Numbered from the stretch's first letter, positions 41,139-50,694 are shown. The stretch is DNA of 64,000 nucleotides from Pseudomonas entomophila (GCF_029193575.1 NZ_JARGCS010000056.1:1-64000), one strand, 5' to 3'. Notes: generated from the letters alone by a model not told the origin. A program made the numbers and translations.

Positions 41139-42671
41139 TCAACGCTGGCCGCCCCCCAAGGCGCCGCTCACGCCGCCCAGCACACCACCGATGCCACCCG
41201 CCTGCCCACCACCACTACCGGTGAGCAACCCACCGGCCTGGCCGACCGCGGTGCCCACCGCGCTGACCGTGCTGCCCAACTGGCTGACCACCGGGTTGCC
41301 GCTGGCCGCGCTCAACTGCCCGCCCGCCGATGCCACCGCGCCACCGGCCTGGTTCAGCAGCCCGGCCACTGGCGCGCCCACGCCGGTGCTGGTGCCAACC
41401 TGCTGGGTGACGCTGGCCACGCTGCCCAGCACCGGGCTCAGCCCTGCCCCGACCTGTTGAGTGAGCGCAGCCACTGGAGCGCCCGCCGCGGTGTTGGTCA
41501 CACCATTGCCGCCAACCACGGTGCCGAGGCTGGCGACCGTGTTGCCCACCTGACCCACAGTGCCACCGACCGTGGCGAGGCTGGGATTGCCGACGCCACC
41601 CGCCAAGCCGTTGCCGGCGCCTGCGACCACGCCACCGACGGTTTCCAGCAGCCCTGTGCGCGGGCCACCACTGGTCGGGGCCAAGCCGCTGCCGATGGCC
41701 ACCGTGCCCCCCAGGTTGCTGACGGTCTGTCCGAGGGTGTCGGTCAATGGGTTGCCGTTACCCGCGCCCGCCAACTGCTGGCCTGCTTGGTCCAGTGTGC
41801 CGCCGACACGGTTCAGGGTCTGGTTCAGCGGCCCGGCCAAGCCGGTCTGGCGGGTGGCATTGACGACGGTGTTTTCCACCAGCGACACCACCGGCACCAA
41901 GGCATCGCTGACGCCTTGGGTGGCGCCGCTCAACGGCCCGCTGGTGCCGATTGGCGTCAGGGTGTTGCCCAGCATGGTCACCGCCTGGCCCACCTGGTCG
42001 ACGCCCTGCCCGACCCCGGCGACCACCTGGTTGACCAGCGGTACCTGCTCGACCAGCGAACTGTTCGCCAGCCCCTGAACCCCATCGCCCAGGCCACTGA
42101 CGCCTGTGCCGAGGTTGGCGGTGGCGGCGCCGACCACACCCAGGGTGGTGCCGACCGCGTTGTTGCCAGTGCCCAGTTGCCCAAGGCCGTCGCTCAGGCC
42201 GCTGCCGATGCTGTTGACGGCATCGCCGGTGGACGAGACTAGCGCGCCGACGCCACCGGTCAGCGAGGTATCGCCCGCGATGGGCAGCGAGCCCACCACC
42301 TGGCCAAGGTTGCTGAGACCATCGCCCAGGCCGGAGACGGTATCGCCCACCTGCCCGACCACCTGGCCGGTGACCAGCGGCGTGGGCGTGCTGCCGCCAC
42401 CGGTGCCGCCATCGCCACCGCCTGGGGTGCCACCGCCGTTGCCTGGGTTAGTGCCGCCGCCTCCGGTGCCGCCTGAGCCACCGGTGCCGGCCGTGCCACC
42501 GCTGCCTGCGCCACCCGAGCCATCGCTGCCCGCCGCACCGGCCGCGCCATCCGCAGACGAGCCATCGACTTCGCTGTGATGGCCGCCGCCGCCACTGCTG
42601 CAGCCTGCCAGCCCCAGCGCCATGATGAGTGCCAGCGCCGTACCCGTCTTGATCCACGCGTGATTGTTCAT
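41139..42671 (-). CDS. Gly-rich lipoprotein with repeated Gly-containing heptads (often labelled collagen-like)
   Basis: 510 residues. Lipoprotein signal with LAGC (Cys24). Residues 25-98 are Gly/Ser/Thr low complexity without regular Gly-X-Y, so a collagen helix is not supported. Residues 99-510 repeat a heptad [LIV]-G-x-x-[VL]-x-x: Gly at 109/116/123, 221/228/235/242, 369/376/383 and 466/473/480, each with Val or Leu three residues later. The protein has almost no aromatic residue or cysteine beyond the lipobox. It is probably an exported surface or matrix protein; pairing with the TpsB-like neighbour is inferred. Confidence 0.82.
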   Translation of the reverse strand: MNNHAWIKTGTALALIMALGLAGCSSGGGGHHSEVDGSSADGAAGAAGSDGSGGAGSGGTAGTGGSGGTGGGGTNPGNGGGTPGGGDGGTGGGSTPTPLVTGQVVGQVGDTVSGLGDGLSNLGQVVGSLPIAGDTSLTGGVGALVSSTGDAVNSIGSGLSDGLGQLGTGNNAVGTTLGVVGAATANLGTGVSGLGDGVQGLANSSLVEQVPLVNQVVAGVGQGVDQVGQAVTMLGNTLTPIGTSGPLSGATQGVSDALVPVVSLVENTVVNATRQTGLAGPLNQTLNRVGGTLDQAGQQLAGAGNGNPLTDTLGQTVSNLGGTVAIGSGLAPTSGGPRTGLLETVGGVVAGAGNGLAGGVGNPSLATVGGTVGQVGNTVASLGTVVGGNGVTNTAAGAPVAALTQQVGAGLSPVLGSVASVTQQVGTSTGVGAPVAGLLNQAGGAVASAGGQLSAASGNPVVSQLGSTVSAVGTAVGQAGGLLTGSGGGQAGGIGGVLGGVSGALGGGQR

Positions 42672-42965
42672 GTGGGCGACTCCTGCCGCTGTTGGTGGTG
42701 GGATGCGCGGGGCCGTTTGCGGCGCCGTGATCCTTTCAATCAGCAGTGAAGCTCTGGAGGGTGGGGGCGGATAGGTCGTAAGTTGGTATTAAGACCGGAG
42801 GCAGGGGGCCAGCACCGAATAAAACCATAACTAATTCAATTACTTATATTGTATGGATTGGGCGCACTACGGATGGGATAGTGATAACTGACTAGTTATC
42901 GCGCTGGGTTTGGGGCTGATAGGTGCCTCTCAACCCCGATGCAACCTCAGGCCAACCCACCCAAA
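42672..42965. promoter_or_regulatory. AT-rich upstream region of the heptad-repeat lipoprotein gene
   Basis: 294 bp with a GC-rich part near the start codon and an AT-rich middle (about 42815-42855). The 18-bp palindrome GATAACT-GACT-AGTTATC lies at 42883-42900. The promoter of the lipoprotein gene should lie here; the other side is the 3' end of pbpC. No gene seen. Confidence 0.55.
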
Positions 42966-45305
42966 TCACTCATTCACCTGAAACTCCACCCGCGCCGTCT
43001 CCCCACTTTCATCCAGCGCACTCAACTCGATCCGCCCCGCCTGCTCGAAGCGCACCAACAAACTGTCCTGCCCCTGGGTCTCCCCCACCGGCTGCCCATT
43101 GACGAACCACCAGCGCTGCCCTGCCCCCCCCAACGCCGAAACCCGCAACTGCAAGGGCTCATGGCTGGTCGCTGGCCGGCGCAGGTCATCACCCGCCCGT
43201 ACCCCCACGATCGACAACGGCGGCGCACTGGCCGGCACCTGCGGCGGGCAAGCCGGGTCCACCACCGGCAGGCGCGCGGCACGCCGTTCGACCCTGGGTA
43301 GCCAGGGCTCCAACGGCGCAGGCCACAAGGCCACCTCACGGGCCCTGGCGCCCGCGCAAGTGGCATCGACACGCAGCCCCCGGTCATTGACCCACACCGT
43401 TTCCCGCAACCCCAACCCCAACGGCTGGTCCGCAGCCTGCAAGGTCGGCGGCGTAGTGCCGTCGAGGGTCCAGGCAAAGCGCTGGCGCCGACACTCGGGA
43501 TCCTGCCGGCTCATGGGCTGGCCCAGTGGCCAGCAGATCGCGGCCACGCCGACGCTGGACGGCACCGCGGCCACCGGCACGGCGATGCCGCGCTGGCTGT
43601 CGCGGTTGCTCAACAGGTCGTGCACCTGGAGCATCAGCGGCGCCGCCGAGGCCAGGCCGAACTGGCCGGGCACCGGGGTGCCGTCGGGGCGGCCGATCCA
43701 CACACCGATCAGGTAGCGCGGGCCGACACCCACCGACCAGGCATCGCGAAAGCCATAGCTGGTACCGGTTTTCCACGCCAGTTGCGGGCGCTGCACCAGC
43801 TCGGCGTGGGGGTCGCGGTCGGGGCGCGCCTGGCCGCTGAGGATGCGCCGGGTAATCCACGCCGCCCCCGGCGACAGCAGGCGCCGCTCCACCAGCGGGT
43901 CCTGCGGTTGCAGGCGAATGCGCGCGCTATGGCCGTCCCGGGCCAAGGCCGCGTAGCCGCCAACCAGATCCTCCAGGCGGCTGCCGGCACCGCCGAGAAT
44001 CAGCGACAGGTTCGGCTCGGCCAGCGGCGGCAGCACCAGCGGCATGCCGCCCATGCGCAACTGCGCGGCGAAGCGCTTCGGGCCGTAGGCTTCGAGTAAC
44101 TGCACCGCCGGCAAGTTGAGCGACAAGGCCAGCGCCGAGCTGGCCGACACCGGGCCGCTGAAGCCCATGGAGAAGTTACCGGGGCGGTAGTCGCCGTAGC
44201 GCCGAGGCACGTCTTGCAGCAGCGACTCGGAATGGATCAGGCCATCGTCCATGGCCATGCCATAGAGGAACGGCTTGAGCGTCGAGCCGGGCGAGCGCAA
44301 GGCATGGACCATGTCGACATGGCCGAAGCGCCGTGCGTCGTTGATGTCGATGGAGCCGATATAGGCACGCACCGCCATGCTTTGCGCCTCGACCACCAGG
44401 ATCGCCGCCGAGGTGCGCTCGGGCAGGCGCGCGCGCCAGCCCAGCAGCAGGTCTTCGAGGCGTCGTTGCAGCGCGGCGTCGAGGGTGGTGCGGATCAGCG
44501 GCGGGCTGCCCGGGGTATTCAGGCGCCGAGCCAGCAACGGGGCCAGGGCCGGTTCCTGGCGAGGGGCAAGCAGCAACGGCTCCTCACGGGCTTCGTCGAG
44601 GCGCTGCTGCGGCCACACCTGGTATTCGCCCAGGCGTTGCAAGACCTTGTCGCGGGCCCGCTGGGCGCGCTCGGGGTGACGGTCAGGGCGCAGGCGGCTG
44701 GGCGCCTGGGGCAACACGGCGAGCAGCGCCGCCTCGGCGGGCGTGAGCTGCCTGGGCGACTTGCCCAGGTACGCCCAGCTGGCGGCCGCCACGCCCTGCA
44801 AGGTGCCACCGAAGGGCGCGCGGTCGAGGTACAGCTGGAGGATCTCGGCCTTGGACAAATGCCACTCCAGCTGCGCCGTGCGCCACAGCTGGCGCAGCTT
44901 GCCGCCCAAGGTGCGGTCGTGCGGGTCGAGCAGCCGCGCCACCTGCATCGACAAGGTGCTGCCGCCCGACACCACGCGCCCGCCGCGCAGGTTCAGCCAG
45001 GCAGCGCGCGCCAGGGCCAGCGGGTTGACCCCTGGGTGGTTGTAGAACCAGCGGTCCTCGTAGGTCAGCAGCGCCTCCAGGTACAGCGGCGACACCTCGT
45101 CGGGGCTGACCGGGTAACGCCAGACACCGTCGGCGTCGGCGAAGCGCCACAGCGGCGTGCCGTCTTCGGCCAATACCACGCGAGCGAGGTCGTCACCGGG
45201 CAGTGGCAGCGGCCACAGGCGGTCGGCCAGCCACAGCAGCGCCGCCGACAACGCCAAGGTGACGGCAAGGCCGCGCACGGCCCGCGCGCGAACTAAGCTT
45301 GGCAT
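42966..45305 (-). CDS. pbpC: penicillin-binding protein 1C
   Basis: 779 residues. One N-terminal TM anchor is followed by a glycosyltransferase domain with catalytic glutamate in TYEDRWFYNHPGVN and GGSTLSMQVARLL. The transpeptidase domain has the serine in SPGSTLKPFLYGM and the KTGTSYGFRDAW box, and a C-terminal BiPBP_C-like domain closes the protein. It polymerises peptidoglycan in the periplasm. PbpC is commonly encoded beside a bacterial alpha-2-macroglobulin, as here, which suggests joint repair or defence. ATG 45305 reads MPSLVRARAVRG. Confidence 0.95.
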   Translation of the reverse strand: MPSLVRARAVRGLAVTLALSAALLWLADRLWPLPLPGDDLARVVLAEDGTPLWRFADADGVWRYPVSPDEVSPLYLEALLTYEDRWFYNHPGVNPLALARAAWLNLRGGRVVSGGSTLSMQVARLLDPHDRTLGGKLRQLWRTAQLEWHLSKAEILQLYLDRAPFGGTLQGVAAASWAYLGKSPRQLTPAEAALLAVLPQAPSRLRPDRHPERAQRARDKVLQRLGEYQVWPQQRLDEAREEPLLLAPRQEPALAPLLARRLNTPGSPPLIRTTLDAALQRRLEDLLLGWRARLPERTSAAILVVEAQSMAVRAYIGSIDINDARRFGHVDMVHALRSPGSTLKPFLYGMAMDDGLIHSESLLQDVPRRYGDYRPGNFSMGFSGPVSASSALALSLNLPAVQLLEAYGPKRFAAQLRMGGMPLVLPPLAEPNLSLILGGAGSRLEDLVGGYAALARDGHSARIRLQPQDPLVERRLLSPGAAWITRRILSGQARPDRDPHAELVQRPQLAWKTGTSYGFRDAWSVGVGPRYLIGVWIGRPDGTPVPGQFGLASAAPLMLQVHDLLSNRDSQRGIAVPVAAVPSSVGVAAICWPLGQPMSRQDPECRRQRFAWTLDGTTPPTLQAADQPLGLGLRETVWVNDRGLRVDATCAGARAREVALWPAPLEPWLPRVERRAARLPVVDPACPPQVPASAPPLSIVGVRAGDDLRRPATSHEPLQLRVSALGGAGQRWWFVNGQPVGETQGQDSLLVRFEQAGRIELSALDESGETARVEFQVNE

Positions 45306-45373
45306 CGGGAACCGACCTGGCCAGGTGATGGCCAAAGCCTTGGAATCGCCGATTCGATCATCAGGAAGCGACT

Positions 45374-45667
45374 ATGCATGTAGAAGGTTTTTTCGAGTGG
45401 CTGGGCCAGGCACTGGGTTCGTTGATCCGTTTCATCGTCGATGGTTTGAGCGGGCTGTTCAACCTGCTGGCCAACGCCGGGGGCAACTTCATCGATGGCT
45501 TGGCGCGCACGCTGGGCATGGACACGTCGCTGGTCAGCATCCTGGCGCTGATCGTCGGGCTGATGCTGCTGTATTCGGCGGTGCGCGCGTTCATGCGAGC
45601 GTCGATCGTGCTGGGAATCATCTGGGCGTTGCTGGGGTTGTGGGTGTTGAGTTGGGTGGTGCATTGA
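45374..45667 (+). CDS. small membrane protein of unknown function
   Basis: 97 residues with an amphipathic N-terminal part (FFEWLGQALGSLIRFIVDGLSGLF) and two TM helices (about 50-67 and 72-95). AGGAAG precedes ATG 45374. It lies in the gap between pbpC and the alpha-2-macroglobulin gene on the opposite strand. No family recognised; the length and clear membrane topology support a real gene. Confidence 0.75.
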   Translation: MHVEGFFEWLGQALGSLIRFIVDGLSGLFNLLANAGGNFIDGLARTLGMDTSLVSILALIVGLMLLYSAVRAFMRASIVLGIIWALLGLWVLSWVVH

Positions 45668-45672
45668 ACGAC

Positions 45673-45786
45673 GCGCACTCTCCCTGCAGGAGCGGGCTGG
45701 CCCCGCGATAGCGTCAGACCAGGCAGCATCGCTGGCCCTGCTGACGCTATCACGGGGCCAGCCCGCTCCTGCAGGGGGAGTGCGCG
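45673..45786. terminator. long inverted repeat (about 45-bp arms), probable bidirectional terminator
   Basis: Arms at 45673-45717 and 45742-45786 match at 43 of 45 positions and contain the REP core GGAGCGGGCTGGCCCCGCGAT. It lies exactly between the convergent 3' ends of the small membrane protein and the alpha-2-macroglobulin gene. Confidence 0.8.
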
Positions 45787-45792
45787 TTCGTG

Positions 45793-48700
45793 CTAGCGGT
45801 TCTTGACCACCATGTCCCCCTGGCTTTCCCCCACCGCCTGCAGGTTCGGCCGGTACATCGACTCCACCTGCGGCGGGGGAATGCGGTAGCTGCCCGGGGT
45901 CACCGCGCGGGCCAGGTACAGCAGGTGGGTGGTGCCGTAGCTGTCGAGCTTGAGCGCCGCCACGTAGCGGTCGTCACGGTACTCCTGGTGAACCACGCTG
46001 GCGTTCTGCATCGACTCGCGCCACTGCTTCACCGCGCTGCTGGCGTTCTCCAGGCTGGCGGCGCTTTGCGCGAGGTTCTGGTTCTCCAGCTCCAGGCCCG
46101 CCGGCAGCAGGTCGACCACCAGCGCATCCGGCACCTGGCTCTGCGCCTTGAGCGCCAGGTGCACCAGCACCAGGTCACCGCTGCGCAGGTTGCGCAGGTC
46201 CAGCGCTTGGCCGTTCATGCCCAGGTACTCGCGGCGAATCTCCATGCCATTGCCGCTGGCCGCCGGTGCCTGGCGCAGGTAGCCGGAGAGCGTCAGTTGC
46301 TGGTACAGGGTCTCGCTGCCCTGGTTCTGAATACTCAGCGGCGAAGCCAGCAGCGGGCCTTCGAGCTTCATGCCCGACTCGGCGTTGTTGAACTCGCGCA
46401 CTTCACCGGCGCTGTCCAGGCGCGCCTGCCAGTTGCCCTCGGGTTTGCCCAGCAAGCCACGCCCGGCGAGGAACAGCGCGTTGCGCTCCTGGGTCGACAG
46501 CCAGCGGTTGGCGGCCAGCTCGTCGGACAGCGCGAACAGACGCTGGTCGACCTGGTTGCCGGCCAGGTCGTTTTCCTGCAACAGGGCAAGGATCAACGCC
46601 TGGTCACGCACGGCACTGCCGTAGTCGGCCAGCCAGCCCTTGCCGCGGCCGATCGCCAGGCCCGCCTGCAAGGCCTGCTGGGCACGCGGCTTGTCGCCCA
46701 TCTTGTCGAGCGCCACCGCCAGCTGCACCAGCGGCAGGCCGGAACGCGCGTCGCTGCGCCGCTCGAACAGGCTGCGCAGGGCGCCCAGCGGCGCCTGTTG
46801 GCTGCGCGCCAGCACCAGCGCGGCGTAGGCCTGCACGGCGAAGCGGGTGTGCTCGGCGTTCTCGCTGTAGTCGACTTCGATCAGGTTGCGCTCCTGCACG
46901 TAGCGCAGCAGGCGCTCGTTGGCCTTCTTCAACGCTTCGGCAGGGACGCCGTAGCCTTGCTCGCGGGCGCGCAGCAGGAAGTCGCTGACATAGGCGGTCA
47001 GCCAGTATTCTTCTTCGCTGTCCGAACTCCACAGGCCGAAGCTGCCGTTATAGCGCTGCATGCCCAGCAGGTGCTCGATGCCCATCTCGATCTTGCGCTT
47101 GCGCACCTCGGCCGGCTCGCCCTTGATGCCCAGGCGCTTGAGGCTTTCGGCGTCGGCGTAGAGCGAAGGGTACAGGCCACTGGTGGTCTGCTCCAGGCAG
47201 CCGTAGGGGTAGGCTTCGAGGGCGCGGATCTGCTCAGCGAGGTTCAGCGGCGGGCGGCTCGACAGCGCCAGGCTGGCTTCCAGGCCCGCCGGCTCGAACA
47301 GCGCCAGGTCGCCTTCGGGCAGGCTCCAGGGCTGCTCCTTCAACGCCACGCGGTAGTGCTTGAGCATCGCCGGGTAGGCTGGGCGCACACCGAGGGTCCA
47401 TTCACGTTCGAAGGTGTTGGCCGGCTCGCCGGGCAGTTGCAGCCCGGTGACGCTCACCCGCACCTTGCCCTGGCCCAGGCCACCTTCGGCCTGCACCGGA
47501 ATCAGCAGCGTGCTGCGCTGGCCCACGGCCAGGGTGACGTTCTGCTGGGCGGCGGCGGTGAGGCTCAACTGGCCCTCGGTGCTCAATTGCACGTTCAGCT
47601 GCTGGGCGCGACCAGAGAGGTTGGCCAGGTCGAGCGCCAGGCGGGTCTGGTCGCCGCCGGCGAGGAAGCGCGGCGCCGACAGCTCGGCGATCAGCGGCGC
47701 GGCCACCACCGTCTTGCCTTCGGCGACGCCGAAGTGTTCGTCGGTCCAGGCCTGGGCCATCAGGCGCAGCTCGCCGTTGAAGTCGGGAATGTCGACGCTC
47801 GCCTGCCCCTCGCCCTGCTCGTCGAGGGTCACCGGCACGCTCTGCTGGGCGACGATGGTCACCGTGGTGTTGGGGCGTTTGCCACCCTTGGCCATGGCCG
47901 CGTCGCCACCGAACGCCAGGCTCGCCAGGCGGCCCTGGCCGGCTTCGATCAACTGCCCGTAGATGTCCAGTTGGTCGGCGCCGTAGGCCTTGCGCCCGAA
48001 CAGGCTGGTGAACGGGTCGGGGGTCTTGAAGTCGGTGATGTTGAGAATGCCCACGTCCACCGCCGACAGCAGCACGTGCACCTGCTTGGGCACGCTGCCG
48101 TCGGCGTTGATGGCCTTGAACTTGACGGTCAGCGGCTGTTTCGGGCGCATCTTCTCCGGCGCTTGCAGGGTCACGGCGAGCTTGCGCTCGGCGCGGTCCA
48201 GCGGCAGGTGCAGCACGCCGACGGCGCGCTTGGGCGTGGCGTTGACCTTGCGCTCGCCGGGGCGGATCACCAAGGCGCTGATATAGAGGTCGTGGCGTGC
48301 CCATTTCTTGTCCAGCTCGACCTCGAAGGTCTTGCCTGCTGCGGGCACATCAATTTCCTGCCACCACAGCGGGCCATCGCTGGACTCGATCATCAGGTAG
48401 CCGCTGCCGGCCGCCGGCGGGGTCACGGTGACCTTGGCGGTGGCGCCGTCGGCGTAGGACGGTTTGTCCAGCGCCAGCTTGACCTGATCCGGGCGCACCG
48501 CGCCGCCTTCGGCGTTGTCCTGGGCTCGGTAGCCGGCCCAGAAGCGCTCGCTGGACACCAGCCCGGTCTGCGGGTCTTCCACCTCGACCCGGTACGGGCC
48601 CCATTCCACCGGGAAGGTCAGCTTGGCCGTGGAGCCGGCCTTGACGCTGACGGTCTCCTCGGCCTGGGTGAGGAATTTCTCGTTGTAGTTGTAGCTCCAG

Positions 48701-50694
48701 CCGTCGCTCTGCGAGTAGTTCCAGTAGTAGTCGCGGCGCTCGCGGATCAAGCGCACCTTGAGGTCGTCGGCGGCCAGCTTGTTGCCGTCGCGGTCGGCCA
48801 CCAGCACCTCGAACTCCACCGGGGCGTCGCTGTCGGTCTCCTCACCGTCGAACAGCCCGCGCAGGCCAGGCAGGCGCTCGGCGGGCCAGATCGGCTGCTC
48901 CAGGCGCCGGGTGATCGGCCGGCCGCCGGACTCCTGCAAGCTGGCCTGCACGGTCAGTTGCAACGGCGAGCGCGCCTCGGCCCAGCGGCTTTCGATGTCG
49001 ACGGTGGCCTTGCCGGACGCGTCGAGGGTGACTTCGTCCAGTTCCAGGTCCTGGCTCAGTTCGTTTTCGGTGACCGAGCCGAACTGGTAGCCCGGCAGCT
49101 TCGGCACCGCTTCGCGCAGCGGGCGCACGTAGGCCTGGCCGCTCAGGCGGTTGCCCGCGGCCGGGGCGCCATAGAGGTAGCGGCCCTTGACCTGGATGCT
49201 GGCGGTTTCCTCAGGGCTGAGCGGCGTGTCGCTGCCCTTGAGTTCCAGCGCCAGGCGTTCGGGGAGGAAGTCTTCGACGAGGAACTCGTACACCTGCTTG
49301 CGCCCGCCGCCGAGGTCGAGCAACAACTGCCAGCGCCCGGTCGGCGCCTCGCTGGCCAATTGCAGTTGGTACTGGAACAGGCCGTTGGCGTCCGCTTCCC
49401 AGACGAACTTGCGGCTGACCTGCTCGTCGGGGCGGCGCACTTCCACAGTCACCGGCTGTGGCTTGAGCGGCTTGCCGTCCTGGTCGCGCAGCAGGCCGTT
49501 GAGCAGCACCGTCTCCCCAGGGCGGTACAGGTCGCGCGGGCCGAAGATAAAGAACTGCAACGGGTTGGCCTGGGGGCCGGTGATGTCGAATTCGGCCAGG
49601 TCCAGCGCGGCGGTGTTCAGGCGCAGCAGGGTGGTGTGCACGCCCTGGGTGGCGATCAGGGTGTCGGCCTTGGCGGTGATCGGCAGTTGCGCGTGGCCCT
49701 TGCCGTCGGTCTTGGCCTGGGCCAGCAGCTTGCCCTTGTCGTCGTGCAGCTCCAGGGTCACGTCGGCCAAGGCCTTGCCGCCTTCCAGGGCTTGGGCGAA
49801 GACATCGAGGCGGTCGCGGTAGCGGTGCGCGGAGACACCGATGTCGCTCAGGGTGAACAGGGTCGCGGGCTGGGAGTAGTCGTAGGTGCCCGAGGCGCGC
49901 ATGACGGCCAGGTACACGCCCGGCTCTTGCAAGGGCTTGATGCCGGCGATCGGCAGCAGCACGGTCTCGCGGGTATTGCGCGCGGGGTTGAGGTCGAAGC
50001 GGCCGCTGTAGACCAGTTCGGCCATCTCCAGGGTTTCCTTGGACTGGTAGTAGTACAGGCTGCTGTTGCGGCCCCAGTTGACCAGGAAGCTGGAGAGCAT
50101 GTCGGGCTTGATGCGGAAGAATTCCACGTCGACCTTGTCGACGTTCAGGGCGATCACCGGCAGCCCTTCGGCCAGGCGCGTGGGCAGCAACGAGCCGCGG
50201 CTGGCGAAGCCGATGGTGGGCTGCATGTCGCGGGTTTCCAGGCGGCTGACCGACTCGCTTGGCAGCGCGTTGCCGTTGACCGCCAGCAGGCCCTTGTCGA
50301 CGGTCAGCACCAGCTTGCGCTGCGGCTCGAGGTGGCGCAGGCGCAGCTCCATCTGGTTATCGGAGAGTTCCCAGGCGCCGTCGAGCTTGCCCTTGACGGT
50401 GTCGACCAGGTGGATCTTGCTGGCAAAGTCCTGGTTGGCGTCCAGCGGCACCGAAAAGCTCACCGACAGGGTGCTGGCGCCGTCGAGCTGCACTTCCGAG
50501 ACATCCAGCACAGCGAGCTCGCGGCCTTCGTAACGCTTGGCCAGCACCGCCGGGTCTTCGCGCTGCGGCGCCTTGGCCTCGACGGCCGCGCTGGCGGCGG
50601 GTTTTTCGGCGGGTGCCGGGGTGTCCTTGGAGGAGGAGTCACAGGCACTGAGAAAGGCCAGCGCGCAGGCCAGCAACAATCCTTTGTTGAGCAT
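45793..50694 (-). CDS. bacterial alpha-2-macroglobulin (thioester lipoprotein)
   Basis: 1633 residues with lipobox LSAC (Cys18). MG-type beta-sandwich domains follow, with the A2M signature VAAPLIAELSAPRFLAGGDQ mid-protein, the thioester YPYGCLEQTTSG with Cys1166, and an alpha-helical TED domain after it. It is a periplasmic protease trap of the YfhM type, protecting the cell when the outer membrane is breached. Its partner pbpC lies downstream on the same strand, with the small membrane gene on the opposite strand between them. Confidence 0.96.
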   Translation of the reverse strand: MLNKGLLLACALAFLSACDSSSKDTPAPAEKPAASAAVEAKAPQREDPAVLAKRYEGRELAVLDVSEVQLDGASTLSVSFSVPLDANQDFASKIHLVDTVKGKLDGAWELSDNQMELRLRHLEPQRKLVLTVDKGLLAVNGNALPSESVSRLETRDMQPTIGFASRGSLLPTRLAEGLPVIALNVDKVDVEFFRIKPDMLSSFLVNWGRNSSLYYYQSKETLEMAELVYSGRFDLNPARNTRETVLLPIAGIKPLQEPGVYLAVMRASGTYDYSQPATLFTLSDIGVSAHRYRDRLDVFAQALEGGKALADVTLELHDDKGKLLAQAKTDGKGHAQLPITAKADTLIATQGVHTTLLRLNTAALDLAEFDITGPQANPLQFFIFGPRDLYRPGETVLLNGLLRDQDGKPLKPQPVTVEVRRPDEQVSRKFVWEADANGLFQYQLQLASEAPTGRWQLLLDLGGGRKQVYEFLVEDFLPERLALELKGSDTPLSPEETASIQVKGRYLYGAPAAGNRLSGQAYVRPLREAVPKLPGYQFGSVTENELSQDLELDEVTLDASGKATVDIESRWAEARSPLQLTVQASLQESGGRPITRRLEQPIWPAERLPGLRGLFDGEETDSDAPVEFEVLVADRDGNKLAADDLKVRLIRERRDYYWNYSQSDGWSYNYNEKFLTQAEETVSVKAGSTAKLTFPVEWGPYRVEVEDPQTGLVSSERFWAGYRAQDNAEGGAVRPDQVKLALDKPSYADGATAKVTVTPPAAGSGYLMIESSDGPLWWQEIDVPAAGKTFEVELDKKWARHDLYISALVIRPGERKVNATPKRAVGVLHLPLDRAERKLAVTLQAPEKMRPKQPLTVKFKAINADGSVPKQVHVLLSAVDVGILNITDFKTPDPFTSLFGRKAYGADQLDIYGQLIEAGQGRLASLAFGGDAAMAKGGKRPNTTVTIVAQQSVPVTLDEQGEGQASVDIPDFNGELRLMAQAWTDEHFGVAEGKTVVAAPLIAELSAPRFLAGGDQTRLALDLANLSGRAQQLNVQLSTEGQLSLTAAAQQNVTLAVGQRSTLLIPVQAEGGLGQGKVRVSVTGLQLPGEPANTFEREWTLGVRPAYPAMLKHYRVALKEQPWSLPEGDLALFEPAGLEASLALSSRPPLNLAEQIRALEAYPYGCLEQTTSGLYPSLYADAESLKRLGIKGEPAEVRKRKIEMGIEHLLGMQRYNGSFGLWSSDSEEEYWLTAYVSDFLLRAREQGYGVPAEALKKANERLLRYVQERNLIEVDYSENAEHTRFAVQAYAALVLARSQQAPLGALRSLFERRSDARSGLPLVQLAVALDKMGDKPRAQQALQAGLAIGRGKGWLADYGSAVRDQALILALLQENDLAGNQVDQRLFALSDELAANRWLSTQERNALFLAGRGLLGKPEGNWQARLDSAGEVREFNNAESGMKLEGPLLASPLSIQNQGSETLYQQLTLSGYLRQAPAASGNGMEIRREYLGMNGQALDLRNLRSGDLVLVHLALKAQSQVPDALVVDLLPAGLELENQNLAQSAASLENASSAVKQWRESMQNASVVHQEYRDDRYVAALKLDSYGTTHLLYLARAVTPGSYRIPPPQVESMYRPNLQAVGESQGDMVVKNR

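Noticed and set aside
41139..42671. Collagen-like triple helix in the Gly-rich lipoprotein
   Set aside because: There is no regular Gly-X-Y run and little proline; the real period is seven residues.
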